A program made the translations under genes and the position numbers. A DNA stretch of 64,000 nucleotides from Aurelia coerulea (Eukaryota; Cnidaria; Scyphozoa; Semaeostomeae; Ulmaridae): the NCBI GenBank assembly GCA_039566865.1, contig CM076949.1, positions 5,361,501 to 5,425,500 on the forward strand. The letters run 5' to 3'. The notes under the pieces were generated by a model, which had not been told where the DNA came from, ran no database searches, and saw only the letters and a list, made by a program, of their open reading frames with translations. This document shows positions 23,301 through 34,147 of this stretch, piece by piece (position 1 is the stretch's first letter; the number at the start of each line of letters is the position of its first letter).

Positions 23301-25049
23301 AGGACAGCAGGAACTAGAACATACCATTCTCCTTGCTGACACAGACAGGGATTAAAAATCTTCCAAGGGCTCATCCTTAAATGTTATTCAATTTGGAAGG
23401 ATAAATCATGCAATATTTTTGTATAAAATGTTTGATTGAGTGGTGTAAATAGCTTCTATCACTTTTGTGAACATTCAAAATGTCTGCAACATGTGTGGAA
23501 ATATCACTGATTGATTCAGACCCTCTTTTGAATAGCTAAAAGGTCTGTCAACTTCAACAGTAAAGAGAGTAAATCTCCAACTCTTGCTTTATCACATTCA
23601 GAAGTCCCTGTAACCAAGTCTGCGCAACAGAACCATTAACACAACAATATATGTTTTGGATATATATTACGTGAAATAGAACTTTAGATCTACTGTTACT
23701 GATTCCAAATTTGAACTTTTTTAGGCCTGATGGACAAAAGAAAGCATATGTGAGACTTGCCTCAGACTATGATGCTCTGGATGTAGCAAACAAGGTATAT
23801 ATATTCTCGGCAGCAAACCATTTAGCAATCAGCATAGGGCTCAAATCTTTAAAATCTTTAAAAATGTGGGTGTACAATTCTATTCCATTTTTCTTTGAAT
23901 TGATCGGCTTGAAAGGAACTTATAGTACTTTGCTGTAAATCTGCCGTGGAAATTTGTTTATATCTTGATTTGTTTTCAAAATGACGGCAATTTAATGATT
24001 TTTGAAAAAATTGATGGAAAATTTGAAACATTCAAATCATCCTAAATCCTAAACCAAAGGAGAAAAAATCATATAACTTCTAAGAAAACCATAGTTTATG
24101 ACGGCTTACAATATGGTGAAAAACAGAAATCAGTATCTTTTCTGGTTTAGGATTTAGAAATTTGATGACGTCATAGCCTCAAATTTGATATATGCCGCCA
24201 TTTTGAAACTAATCAAGATATCAATAAATTGCCATGGCAGATTTACAGTAAAAAAGGCTATGTTCCTTCCAAGCCATTTAATTCGAGGGAAACCGTAATA
24301 GAATTTTGCACCGACCTTTTTAAAGATTTGAGCCCTATGCTTTAGCAATCAAATAGACCTAATTGGCTGAGGTTTGTTATACCCATTTCAAGTCATGTGA
24401 CCATACTCTTGGGAAGTGACAGTATTATGCTACTTTTTGCACTCATGGCATAACTTTGCATGGCACAAAATATGTTGGAGAAATCAACAGATGTTTTATC
24501 AAGAGATATATACAAACTGAGCTAGCTCATATGATGAAACGCATAGTGAAACATTTCTGAAACTCAAATGTTGAGAACACCTATGCTGCCTTCCTTCTGA
24601 TGAGCTCCATAAGGCTTGTTCCCACCGTGTGATGAGCCTTTGCCTGGCTGGTTCCCACTGCGCGTAAAGCTAGTTCTGACATTACTTTCCTCATTTTCAT
24701 CAATTTTGTATATGCAATGAAACTTCATCTTGCACTTGAAATGATATATGACTTTAAATCCTGATTCATAATAGTCGTAGAAATCAGGATGCATCACAGT
24801 CAAAGGTTGGTCCTGGTGTAAGATCAAGAAACGTTCGTCGCATTTGAAAATTGGTGATGAGGAAAGAAATATAGATCATCGCACCCTAGGAACCACCCTT
24901 CAGAATTAGGATTTTTAAACAGAAAATTGTGCATGTTAGCGTCATCATTTGCTGAAAAATTTGTGTATGACACAGTTTAGAAAACTGCTTTAATGTTACG
25001 TATTTTTAATTGTGTGTTCATACATCTTTTTCAGATTGGCATCATATAA
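20371..25049 (+). CDS. RPL23A: 60S ribosomal protein L23a (uL23), four exons, frame broken in exon 2
   Basis: Exons are 20371-20395, 21975-22342, 23725-23794 and 25035-25049. All introns are GT-AG and the phases agree. The product matches eukaryotic uL23 along its whole length: MAPKGAAK start, lysine-rich N-terminus, RRPK-like [16 protein letters not shown], the conserved [39 protein letters not shown], and YDALDVANK followed by IGII in its own last exon. It sits at the tunnel exit of the large subunit. One lesion is seen: 10 extra bases at 22265-22274, a near-copy of CAAGTAAAG just downstream, shift the frame after ANK. Without them the frame resumes PQVKIAVKK. Exon 2 has a tandem acceptor (ACAGCAG), either choice in frame. 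Each intron hosts a snoRNA. Confidence 0.9.
21482..21564 (+). ncRNA. C/D-box snoRNA in RPL23A intron 1
   Basis: The terminal stem AGCTCA / TGAGCT encloses box C ATGATGA (21489-21495) and box D CTGA (21555-21558). Box D' CTGA is at 21515-21518, with a C'-like TGTTGAG shortly after. The 13 bases before box D, TGCTGCCTTCCTT, are perfectly complementary to the universal 18S rRNA segment AAGGAAGGCAGCA. By the box D+5 rule the target is the fifth base, an A. From memory this is the residue equal to human 18S Am468 (U83 family). It lies 410 nt from the acceptor. Confidence 0.85.
22669..22750 (+). ncRNA. C/D-box snoRNA in RPL23A intron 2 (diverged paralogue)
   Basis: Box C ATGATGA is at 22676-22682 and box D CTGA at 22741-22744. 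The terminal stem is AGTTCA / TGAACT: both sides changed relative to the intron 1 copy, so pairing is kept by a compensatory change. The guide TGCTGCCTTCCT before box D is conserved except for the base next to the box, while the D' guide region has drifted. Confidence 0.8.
22847..23211. mobile_element. TA-flanked MITE in RPL23A intron 2
   Basis: The ends CAGTAGTGTCCCGCATATAA / TTATATGCGGTACACTACTG are inverted, with TA on both sides. Several TAAGAAAC words inside link it loosely to the family at 13131. An 80-codon ORF across it starts in the right half and is not supported. Confidence 0.75.
23831..24341. mobile_element. MITE family A1 (copy 3, complete), RPL23A intron 3
   Basis: The ends AGCATAGGGCTCAAATCTTT / AAAGATTTGAGCCCTATGCT are perfect inverted repeats. 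The direct repeat TTAGCAATC (9 bp) flanks both sides (23822-23830, 24342-24350). Arms of about 200 bp match the copies at 3960 and 9820. This copy fixes the boundaries and target-site length of the family. Confidence 0.9.
24524..24606 (+). ncRNA. C/D-box snoRNA in RPL23A intron 3
   Basis: Almost identical to the intron 1 copy: stem AGCTCA / TGAGCT, box C ATGATGA, D' CTGA, and guide TGCTGCCTTCCTT before box D CTGA (24597-24600). It is 428 nt from the acceptor. The near identity suggests a recent duplication or gene conversion between introns 1 and 3. Confidence 0.85.
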
Positions 25050-25224
25050 AGAGGGAGAAGAGAAGTCGTTTATTCCTTATAAATAGTTTGAAAACTCAAA
25101 GATCGTCTTTCTCTTGTGGTTGTTCTCCTCAGTGTGAAGCAACGATACAAAAGATTCATGTTGGTTAACATGCTAACTGTTTCGCATTGTCGCCCTTCAT
25201 TGTTATCTGGAATGCGTCAAGAAC

Positions 25225-25310
25225 TTACCCTGCCTGCAGACTCGACTGATTTCTTTTCGGAAACTCTCTGAAAAATGCTGAAAACGAATCAGTCGAGTCC
25301 AAGCAGGCTA
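25225..25310. mobile_element. Hairpin MITE after RPL23A with 7-bp flanking repeat
   Basis: TACCCTGCCTGCAGACTCGACTGATT is mirrored by AATCAGTCGAGTCCAAGCAGGCTA (imperfect near the tips). CAAGAAC lies on both sides (25218-25224, 25311-25317). The ends resemble the TAGCCTGCG family at 5211. Confidence 0.65.
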
Positions 25311-25525
25311 CAAGAACGGCGCTTCAAGTGTGAATTCAGCTTTATCTCAATTCTGACGCGTTTTTCTAGTGTGATTGCGAGCAAAGATTAAAGGGGAGCA
25401 AGTAGAACGTAGAAAACACTCCGACATAGCATTTTTCTTTGGCCATCCATTGTTCATATCACGTGTAAAACCTCAATTTGAAGGGAAAATTTGGATGATT
25501 TTACTCTGCAAATGCAAGCTTTTAA

Positions 25526-25666
25526 AGAACGCCTGTCAACCAGCATCCTTTGCGGTCGCACTTTGCTTAACACTGCTGTGTACGGTGTCATATGAAAATG
25601 GCTGCCCCAGTCGAAAGGCAAAATGCGACGCGCGCAAAGGATGCTACGCTGGTTGACCGGCGTTCT
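25526..25666. mobile_element. TTAA-flanked hairpin MITE
   Basis: The ends AGAACGCCTGTCAACCAGCA / GCTGGTTGACCGGCGTTCT are inverted. TTAA is present on both sides (25522-25525, 25667-25670). The ORF 25375-25656 that runs across it is not supported. Confidence 0.75.
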
Positions 25667-28600
25667 TTAATAGACATAGCTATATCAACAAGCTGCTATA
25701 AATAGGCTCAAGAAACGCCCACAAACCCATTGTTTCCTTCGCCACTCAATGAAACCGCAGGCGTCAAAGTTGTTGAATACAATAGATTATATTTTTAACT
25801 TGGCCCGGGCCAGCTTTTAACTATGTCGATTCCCCCTAACCTTCTTCGAAGTAAACGAACCGATATGAAAGATTAAGATTATATTCCATAGGTCTATAAA
25901 TAGCTAGACTTTTTCTCCTCTGCAGCGTCCTCTAAGTTGCGCAAACCCCCGCAGAAGTCACTGTATTTTCTTAGCTGCCAGACCTCAGAATAGCCTTCGA
26001 GCAAGTGTAATAGATAGCCTATTGCATTTGAAAATATCGATGTGTGCAGCAAGAAACAATGGGACGTTTAAGTTGTATTATTGTCCTTTTTATAAAACAT
26101 GCCATCACTTGATAGAGTTTCAGAGAGAGACACCGAATGAGCACCATCCAATACATCTTAATACATCAATTCCGTCCGTGCTACAAGGCCCACTATTAGA
26201 TCCATGAAAGGGAGCCTTCAAGCAGCTTACAAAAGAGAGAATTTAGATCAAACCACGATCAGTAACTATTAACTCTGTTATTAGCAACAAAATGGAGTTC
26301 AGGTTTATCGGGATATTCTAAGATAAAGACGACAAATCCATCGAACAGCGTCCTTTGTTTGACTTGTTTCTTTTTATTTAATTTCTACAATGGACCATTT
26401 AGCAAAAAAGGGCTGGAACGAGCGTCTCGTAACTGCATGCTATAGTAACCACGGTCCTTTGCGGGCACGTTGCAATTTCAGAAGTCTTGAAATCAAATTT
26501 GGCCTAAGCGGAAAATATGGATTCACACTGCAGTAGTTGCACTGATAGAAACAGTTTACTTCAGTTGACCATTCCATTATTTCAAATCCGACGGTCTGAA
26601 GTTGCAGCATGCCTGCAAAGGACCCTGGGTGACAATGGCTCCTTAAGTTAGATCAATCAAAACATAAACTTTCCTCGCTGCACTTTCGCCGTAGACTGGC
26701 TACACAATCTCTGTATGCTCCTTAGAACTGATTTGTCGCTATATACAGAGACTTGTTGCCAAACAGTGTCTGAAATCGGAACAACTTGATAGCCTCGTTT
26801 TCATAAGCGCTACATGCGTAAAACGCGGACCACGGAATTAGTATTTTGGTTGTTGTTGCTGCTGTGATCAGTTATCATCAAAATATGACTCAAGAAAACA
26901 ACACATTGATACCAAGTTTCATTCATGTGAATTTGAAAGAATTTTAGACAGTTTATGACTCTGACAAAATTGAGCATGGACAGTGAACATAAATTTGAAA
27001 TTTCAGAGGAGTTTCAGTTTCATATATATATAAATTCACCACGGAGAGAATTATTTAAAGGAGGAGCTCTCTCAATAGGTAAACTAATCGAGGAGAGAGC
27101 CCCCCCTATCAAAGTGACCAAAGATAAAGTGACCAAAGTTCAGAGTGACCAAAGATAAAGGAAAGAACCAAAGACTTGACAAGATTAGACATTTCATCAT
27201 CATTATACATTATCATTAGCAATCAGTTAAGTGGTATCTGAAGGACTGAAGTACAAGGAATTTTCAAGGGAACTGTTCTTTATATTTGCTCCAAGTGATT
27301 TGCTGCATCAGATAGACAAACTCTCTCCAAGAAAAGTGCCACCTAAATGCATACTGATGCGAGGTCTGATAACAATGAAGCAGATATCTTGCTTTAAACT
27401 AACCCCTATGAATTAAGAACATCAACATCAATGTGATAAAGTAACAAGTACTTGTTAAATCACAAGCAAAAAATTATATCACCCTTTCCTTTCCGTATGT
27501 GATCCAAACACGGGGTGGGGGGGGGGGGGGGTTGGATCACATATGGAACTTATAAAGATTCTAAACTTCTAAAATATCTAAGATTGTTTTATTTGGCAGA
27601 TCAAATGCATTCAAACCAAAACAACTGTTAAGGTGATAAAGTAGAACAGCCCAACATTGCCAAGTAACATGCTCGCAGTTAGATAATATTAGAAATTCAA
27701 GGCCCCCGACGAGATCAGAAAAGTGGGGGGGGGGGGCAGGCCAAACTTGATACAAAAAATTACCACAACACAATAACATGATGATGAGCTGCCTTTCAAA
27801 ACGGCATGATTTGCAAACATGTGGGGGGGGGCGTGGCCCCCCGGTCCCCAAGTCATCGGAGGCCCTGAAATTGAAATACACGAGCCAAATGTAAACGAAC
27901 AAATCACTAACCTGAACTTAGAGTAGGCCTACACTACACTGCCAGTGTACTGACAGACTGACACTCACTGCTGTCTTGAAAATGCCTCTCAAGTATCACA
28001 ACAGCATTACATTTTGCCATTTCCTGTTCACTTCATCATGCCAAATGGCTAGCTAAATTCCTTCAGCTTCATTTGCTTCTGCTCTTCAGGTCGATCAAGC
28101 TGCGACGACAGCGCCGGTCGCCATTCTTGAAAAACTCAGACCAAACAGGCCTCTACTTCAAAGGGAGGTTTTCCAGTAAAAATAAGTAAAGAGAGGAAAA
28201 GTTGATTGGCTACAAAAAAATTTTCTATTGTTTTAGCCGAAATGCTCCAATCAGATTACAATCAGGTTTTTCGTTCTCAAAATTCCGATTTGAGACACTC
28301 TCTGGCAACTAGTCCCTCATTGAGCTGGCCATCAGCAACAACAACAACAGCGAAATCGAGGGACTAGTGTAGCTAGTCTACTTTCGCCGCTCACTGCCAA
28401 CCGAATACGCGCGAATACGATAACGAACGAGACTTGGAGCAAGTCTAAAACTTACCAAGAAAGCCCACTTTCTTTCGTTTATTTGTCAAAAATATCATAG
28501 CCCTTCCCCTAATCAATAATGATCGACAAACCGAGATCAAAACTATCAAGTAAAATGATAATCATTCAAATTGGAGCAATTAAGGCCTAGTCTCTGTGAA

Positions 28601-30200
28601 TTTCCCACAGATTTTATCTAAAAAAATAGCCTGAGAAGCAGACAACTTTGGCATCCAACTTCAAACATGTAAAGCCTGGCCTGTGAACTGGACGTACTTT
28701 GAAAAAAGAAACTAGGAATTTTGAAAAGAATCTTACAATTTCTCAAAGTACCTGTCTTGCAGTACCTTGAGAAACAAGAAAAACCAAAGTATGAATGTGC
28801 TTCTGATCTCCTTGGACAAAATGAAGAAAACTTCTCGAATAATTCTATCTCACTACTGAAGCTCCGTAACTTTTTGGTGATCTGAGAGTTTCTTATAAAA
28901 GGTTCTTATAAAAAGCGTGTATTGTATGTTTGCCCTGTGGATACGTTTCGTTTCGGCAAATGCAATGCAAATGCAATATGAAAGTTTTGTAAAAGTGTTA
29001 TAACCTCAGATGATCAGATCAGTCAGATGTACGTAGGGTGGCTATGTTTTCTTACATTCCAGTCTGGCTTTGGATGCTATGAGATACATAGTGGGGAAAG
29101 CATACGCTGAGGGGCAAATACAGCCTGAAAAAAGACTTTCCCTTTGGTTGTATTTGGGTCTAGCACTAAATTAGTCCAATCACATTGTGTAAACACAAGA
29201 TCCTTTTGGATGATTACAAAGTCCGTCCTGAGCTAAGCAAGCATAAGAAAATCTGAAAATTGATTTTTTCATAACCCCAAATGATCGTTGATGCTGTTTT
29301 TAGCTACAGTCAGAGAGATGAGTGTTGCTGCTAAAGTCGCCTTCAATAGAAAATCAAGCGCCTTGTATGTCTCAAATTAGATGTCATGTGAGATTTACGA
29401 TAATGCAAAATTACTTATGTTTATGCAGAACCCTGCAGAACGTTTCTATTCGCGGGCATCAGCAAGACTGAATTATGTTTTTTATGCGCGCGCAGATATC
29501 CCTCGAAACCGAGGCAATGGGGAAATCAGAATTATTACAAACGCTCCTTTCCTCAATTCTAGAACTGACCACAGCTGAAACCATAACAGCAACAACAACG
29601 AGCATAGGTGAAGGTCACATGGAAAGAGCTTAAACTGAAATACCTGAAATACGGAGAACATCCAAAACAAAACAAGACAGTTATACACACAAGTAACCCG
29701 CGGAGTTTTACCCAGTTTATTAATCGCAAGTCAGTGTTGTAAAGAAATCAAACTATTTGATTCTGGGCAATAAAAATCTCTTGCAAAGCCTGGAGTTTCT
29801 GCTCTCTCAACTAACCCTTCGATGGACTAAAACTTCCCGCCCGACGTGCGTCACTGCGAGTAACATCGATGAGCGAGTAATATTTTCTGAACGCAGTCAT
29901 GCTTACCTTGAAGTAAAAATTGTTCTGTAAAATGTAAAAAATTAGCTTTGCTCAACGACCAATTTGCCATAAAGGGAATACTAACATGAAATCAATGTCG
30001 CAAGAAATTTGCGATATACTGGATATACTTCAAAACAACGAGAATTTTGGCCCAATCTATCATAAACTGACCCCCTGGCACATCAAACCAAACATCAAGT
30101 AATCAATACTAACATAGGCTAAGGACGGGGGTATAATTTTGACTTCACCTTGAGCTGTTGTCGTTGCTCTCCATTGTTTGCGGCTGCTAGATTGTAAACA
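25667..30200. other. Gene-poor stretch
   Basis: No exon, RNA gene or intact transposon was recognised here apart from the items listed separately. Visible are a short hairpin around a G16 run (27495-27547, TATGTGATCCAA / TTGGATCACATA), a poly-G/C tract at 27725 and 27825, and a solo right end of the CACG...TAAGAAAC family near 28885-28921. A partly inverted pair, GGTCCTTTGCGGGCA / TGCCTGCAAAGGACC, lies around 26450-26630. Confidence 0.5.
28311..28455. repeat. Small hairpin and solo end of the TAGACTTGCTCC family
   Basis: ACTAGTCCCTC / GAGGGACTAGT bracket a 60-bp hairpin. It is followed by CTTTCGCCGCTCACTGCCAA... to GACTTGGAGCAAGTCTA, which is the right terminal arm of the element described at 37687-38880. 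The matching left arm is absent. Confidence 0.6.
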
Positions 30201-32622
30201 AACAAAGATGGCTGGCTGGGAAATCAGCATAAAACCAACACGTAGATATCTAATTTTTACAATGTCATCCCCTATTTTCCCGGCGGTACCGATACGATTT
30301 TCTGACAGCCAAATAAAATTTCGATCAATACAAAAAGTTTCCTGGAAAGGCTGCGGCCAGATTTTTTGCAAATTACATAGAAATTCGATCAATTTTTCCT
30401 CACTATTTTTGAACCAAAATCTAGTAACCTTGAAATTTCTTGGCTTGCGAGGCTCAGAAGAGTCAAATAGGCTTGCAATTCAATGAAATAAACAACAAAG
30501 TATCTACCTTTTCAAAAATAATTTGACTGCTTGTTTATTTCAAGGATTTTGAACACTAGGAGGGTTTACTTTGGCAGACCAAAATACTTAGGCCGATAAC
30601 CATGTGAAGATCACCGGTACTTCGATAAAAAATTGAAGTATGATCCCCTATTTTCCCGAATAGCTCACCTGGCTCAAAATGTTGCTCAGATCTTGGAGAA
30701 GGATTTCAGAGATGACGGTGAAAAGGCTGCGGCCAGTTTTGGAGTATTTCACAAAACATTAAATCCTTGAATTCTTCGTCTTTTGTGACAATCACCACGA
30801 TATCTATTCCACGTGTTTGGAGCCCTTTAAAATGTTTGATTAACTTCAGCTCTTGTCCAAGTAATCTTTAACTTCCAACCTGTGCATTTAGCCAAGTACC
30901 GAAGACAATAGGCCAATTCCCAGGGGTCAGGAATCTTCGAAAGTCTATTGTTTGTTTTTCCTGGCAACCTTCCAGATTCACAGATTCCAACTAAATGCGG
31001 GGGCGCAAGGTCCTGTCGGTCAGCGGCAAAAACATAATTCAGTCTTGCTTTTCCTCTCAACTTCACCTGCGACGTTTGCATCCGTAGCTGTGTAGGAGGG
31101 CGGTCCTTCTACCTTCGGTGATACTGCGAATGCAAGCCTCTGTGCAGGCCGCCGGTTACATCATCCTCCAAGGTTGACTTATTTGCATAATGAGTACTAT
31201 CAATAAGTGGCTAATGATGCGTTCGTTCTAGAAAACGATTGTTTTAACATCATTAAGCTGCTAATGAAGTCAAGAACGTGCCAATTTGTTGTTGTGCCAG
31301 GGTAAACATCATGGTGATTTATCCATCTTATGGTGTCAAATCTGTCTAACATCAAATAAGCCGACGTCAAATGTTGCTATAGGATCGCGGGAAACTTCTG
31401 TCTTGTATGCGCTTTCTGTGCGCTTTCTTTATTTCAGTGCCAATTAGCAGAGATAAAACGTTAATTAATTGTTTTAACGAGCGTGACTGACTGACTTTCT
31501 TTCTTTCTGACTGACATCGGAGCCCCTTCTTAGATTACAAAGGACTTTGTAATCAAAAAGCAACACCAAATGTAAGTTTAAGCCCCTACATCCTTGAATA
31601 TGATTGGACCAAATAGTTGAGTCGCCTTCAGTCGGCCAATCATCAGTTGGCTCCTGTACCTCTCACTCAAATGCAATGGGAAAAGTCAGCACAAATCTTA
31701 TAAACCGTTGAGACCTAAATAAATGCAAGATTTAGCACCACCCTGTATTGAATGCCATGCGTTGTTCCTGAGCCCTTAATAAACTTGTCTCTCAATGCCT
31801 CTTACTGTATTATCTTTATGAATCCCTTTCGTTTACGAAAATCCTTTACCACAGATATGAGCACAAGAACAAACTATGCCTTCTGGCCGGAATCTACTGC
31901 ACCTCCGGAAAATGAATCAAACATTTTCATTCCCTTGAAATATTTTTATCATAAATGGAATTTGTTGTTGATTTCAAAGATTGAAATTACATCACAGAAC
32001 TCAGTATCTTTCACCACATCTAAATTTGCTGTTTGGAGGGTTGTGCAATATTTCCGTTCTTCTAACCGATAAACAAGTGTTTCATAGCTGGTCATGTGTC
32101 TACGGAGGGCTCGAAGAAATTTTTCCCATATCTCAAAGCAAACACAAAAATCCAATCAATTCAGAGAATTAGGATGTGTGTTGCCAAATATGGTCAGCCA
32201 AGCCGATTGAGCATTTGACATGATGTCAATGATCAGCCTTTCTGATCTTCCGTCCATTGTTCTGCCCTGTGATTGTTTCACCTTATACACACCCTGTTGT
32301 GATTTGTCAACATGTTATGATTCGCTATCAGACAATAGCGATTCTTTTCAATCATCGAATTAATTTGCAGGATTTCACAGTCAATTGATTGTTTTACAAT
32401 GTGTGATTATTGATCACCCTGCTCGTTTTGCCTCTTACTGCCATGCGAAATATGGAACGGAATGAGGAACGGATCGAGGAATAAAAGGGATCGGAAAAGT
32501 TATTCAAATACGGGTTGATTTCACTGTAAAGATGAAATGACTTTCTAAGATACACAACCATTTGATTGAGAAATTTGAAGCGACTCTCTATCTCTAAAAG
32601 TAAACAAGTTGGGCATGGTGGA

Positions 32623-32746
32623 TAGACTGATTACGATTGAGTCCTAGTAATCGCTACCACCCACCCACCCTACTCGCTCATACTAGTATGAGCGAGTAGG
32701 GTGGGGGGGTGGTAGCGATTACTAGGACTCAATCGTAATCAGTCTA
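32623..32746. mobile_element. 124-bp hairpin MITE with 9-bp target duplication
   Basis: Arms of about 60 bp (TAGACTGATTACGATTGAGT and its inverse at the ends) form an almost perfect palindrome with the tip ATACTAGTAT. The direct repeat CATGGTGGA lies on both sides (32614-32622, 32747-32755). Confidence 0.9.
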
Positions 32747-34147
32747 CATGGTGGATTGGAAGCGCTCTGATTACCGTTTACAGAAATGTGCTTTTATTTA
32801 TGGAATGGTTGAACAAGAACGTCGTGACACTGGAAGCTATCAGGTTATTAAAAATTTCAACGTTTTCAAAAACTGTCACTTTTTGCAAGAAACTGCCCAT
32901 GAGAAACTATATAGCCTCTTTCAAAAAATTAAGGAGGGTCAAATTAAACAAAGCTATGCAAAAAGCATGATAATTATAATTAGGTTCTTCCTAGAGGCTC
33001 CAAAATTTCATATTTCTTGTAAATGAATTCTATGGGCTCAAAAGCTATGTTATTAGCAGTCTGTTAAGTATGATGAAATGACAAAATAGATGATTCGATT
33101 TTATGGGAATAAAGAAACTTTTCCCACGGAAATTTCACAATTGCAGTAAGAATTAGGTCCAATCAAGAGAAACCGTATTACAAAGCTCAAAGCCATGTTT
33201 CTGAAATGATTCGTTCAAAGATATTTAAATGTGGGCTTCTACTTTTGCTCTTCATACTTCTAAGGAAAATGTGAAGGCTGTTTTACATTTCAGCAGCTTT
33301 GTTCCTTACACATATCTTTAAAATTTGCATCTGGCCATATGTTATGAAGGAAATTTCCATATTTTTTAGTCCAAAATCTTTCAAATTGCTTCTTGGAATT
33401 TGGAGGTAGTTTATACTGTTTTGGATATATGTCGATGGGTTTTGACAAATGACACATAAAAAAATGATATTGGCAAGAATTGGAGCTCTTGGGCTCAAGA
33501 CACGATATCTCTCCATTCCATTACAAGCTTGCCTTTGAAATATAGTTCTGCTTTGAAAAGTTCTTAGTGGTCCTCAAACATGGTGCTAGAGTTTCTTAAA
33601 CCTATTGCCATCCTAGTGCCAGATTCTCGTATAAACCAGTCTTTTTTATCTTTTCGTAAAACATGTATTTCATTAACTTGTTTGGGAGTTTAGCTCCATT
33701 TCATTTCTGTTCCGTTCCTTGGTTCCGTTCCTAATCTCGCTCCGTGTTTTTACATTTGTGCAAGAGCCAAAATTTTACAGGATGCTCGATTGTCTATGAA
33801 CTCCCTCATCCTGAATATGATGATTGGATATATAACAATCAGCTTTTGTTATACAGAAAAGAATAATGATTGTGATGGTACATTGTCTGTAACATTTTGT
33901 AATGGTTTCCTTTATTTATCTTCTTTACTTTTCAAAGATTTGATTGTTCTAGAACAATGGTATTTGACCCGCCCAACCATCCCCATTGGTCTTTGAATTC
34001 ACCAAGGAAAACATTCCTCGGAAGCTTCGAGTAGCTGACAGCCATCGCCTTCGTCCCTCCAATCTTCAAGATTTGTGGACTTATTTGCGCACTTGCAACT
34101 AGATTAACGCTTCAAAAAATACAAACACATACCAAGATAAAGTAGAA

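Noticed and set aside
30208..30486. ORF starting MAGWEISIKPTRR with a good start context
   Set aside because: No recognisable domain, no continuation exon found, and the surrounding DNA shows duplicated scraps. Possible first exon but unsupported.
30827..31081. Minus-strand ORF with KARLNYVFAADRQD
   Set aside because: No family recognised and no splice partner found; kept only as a shared-word observation.
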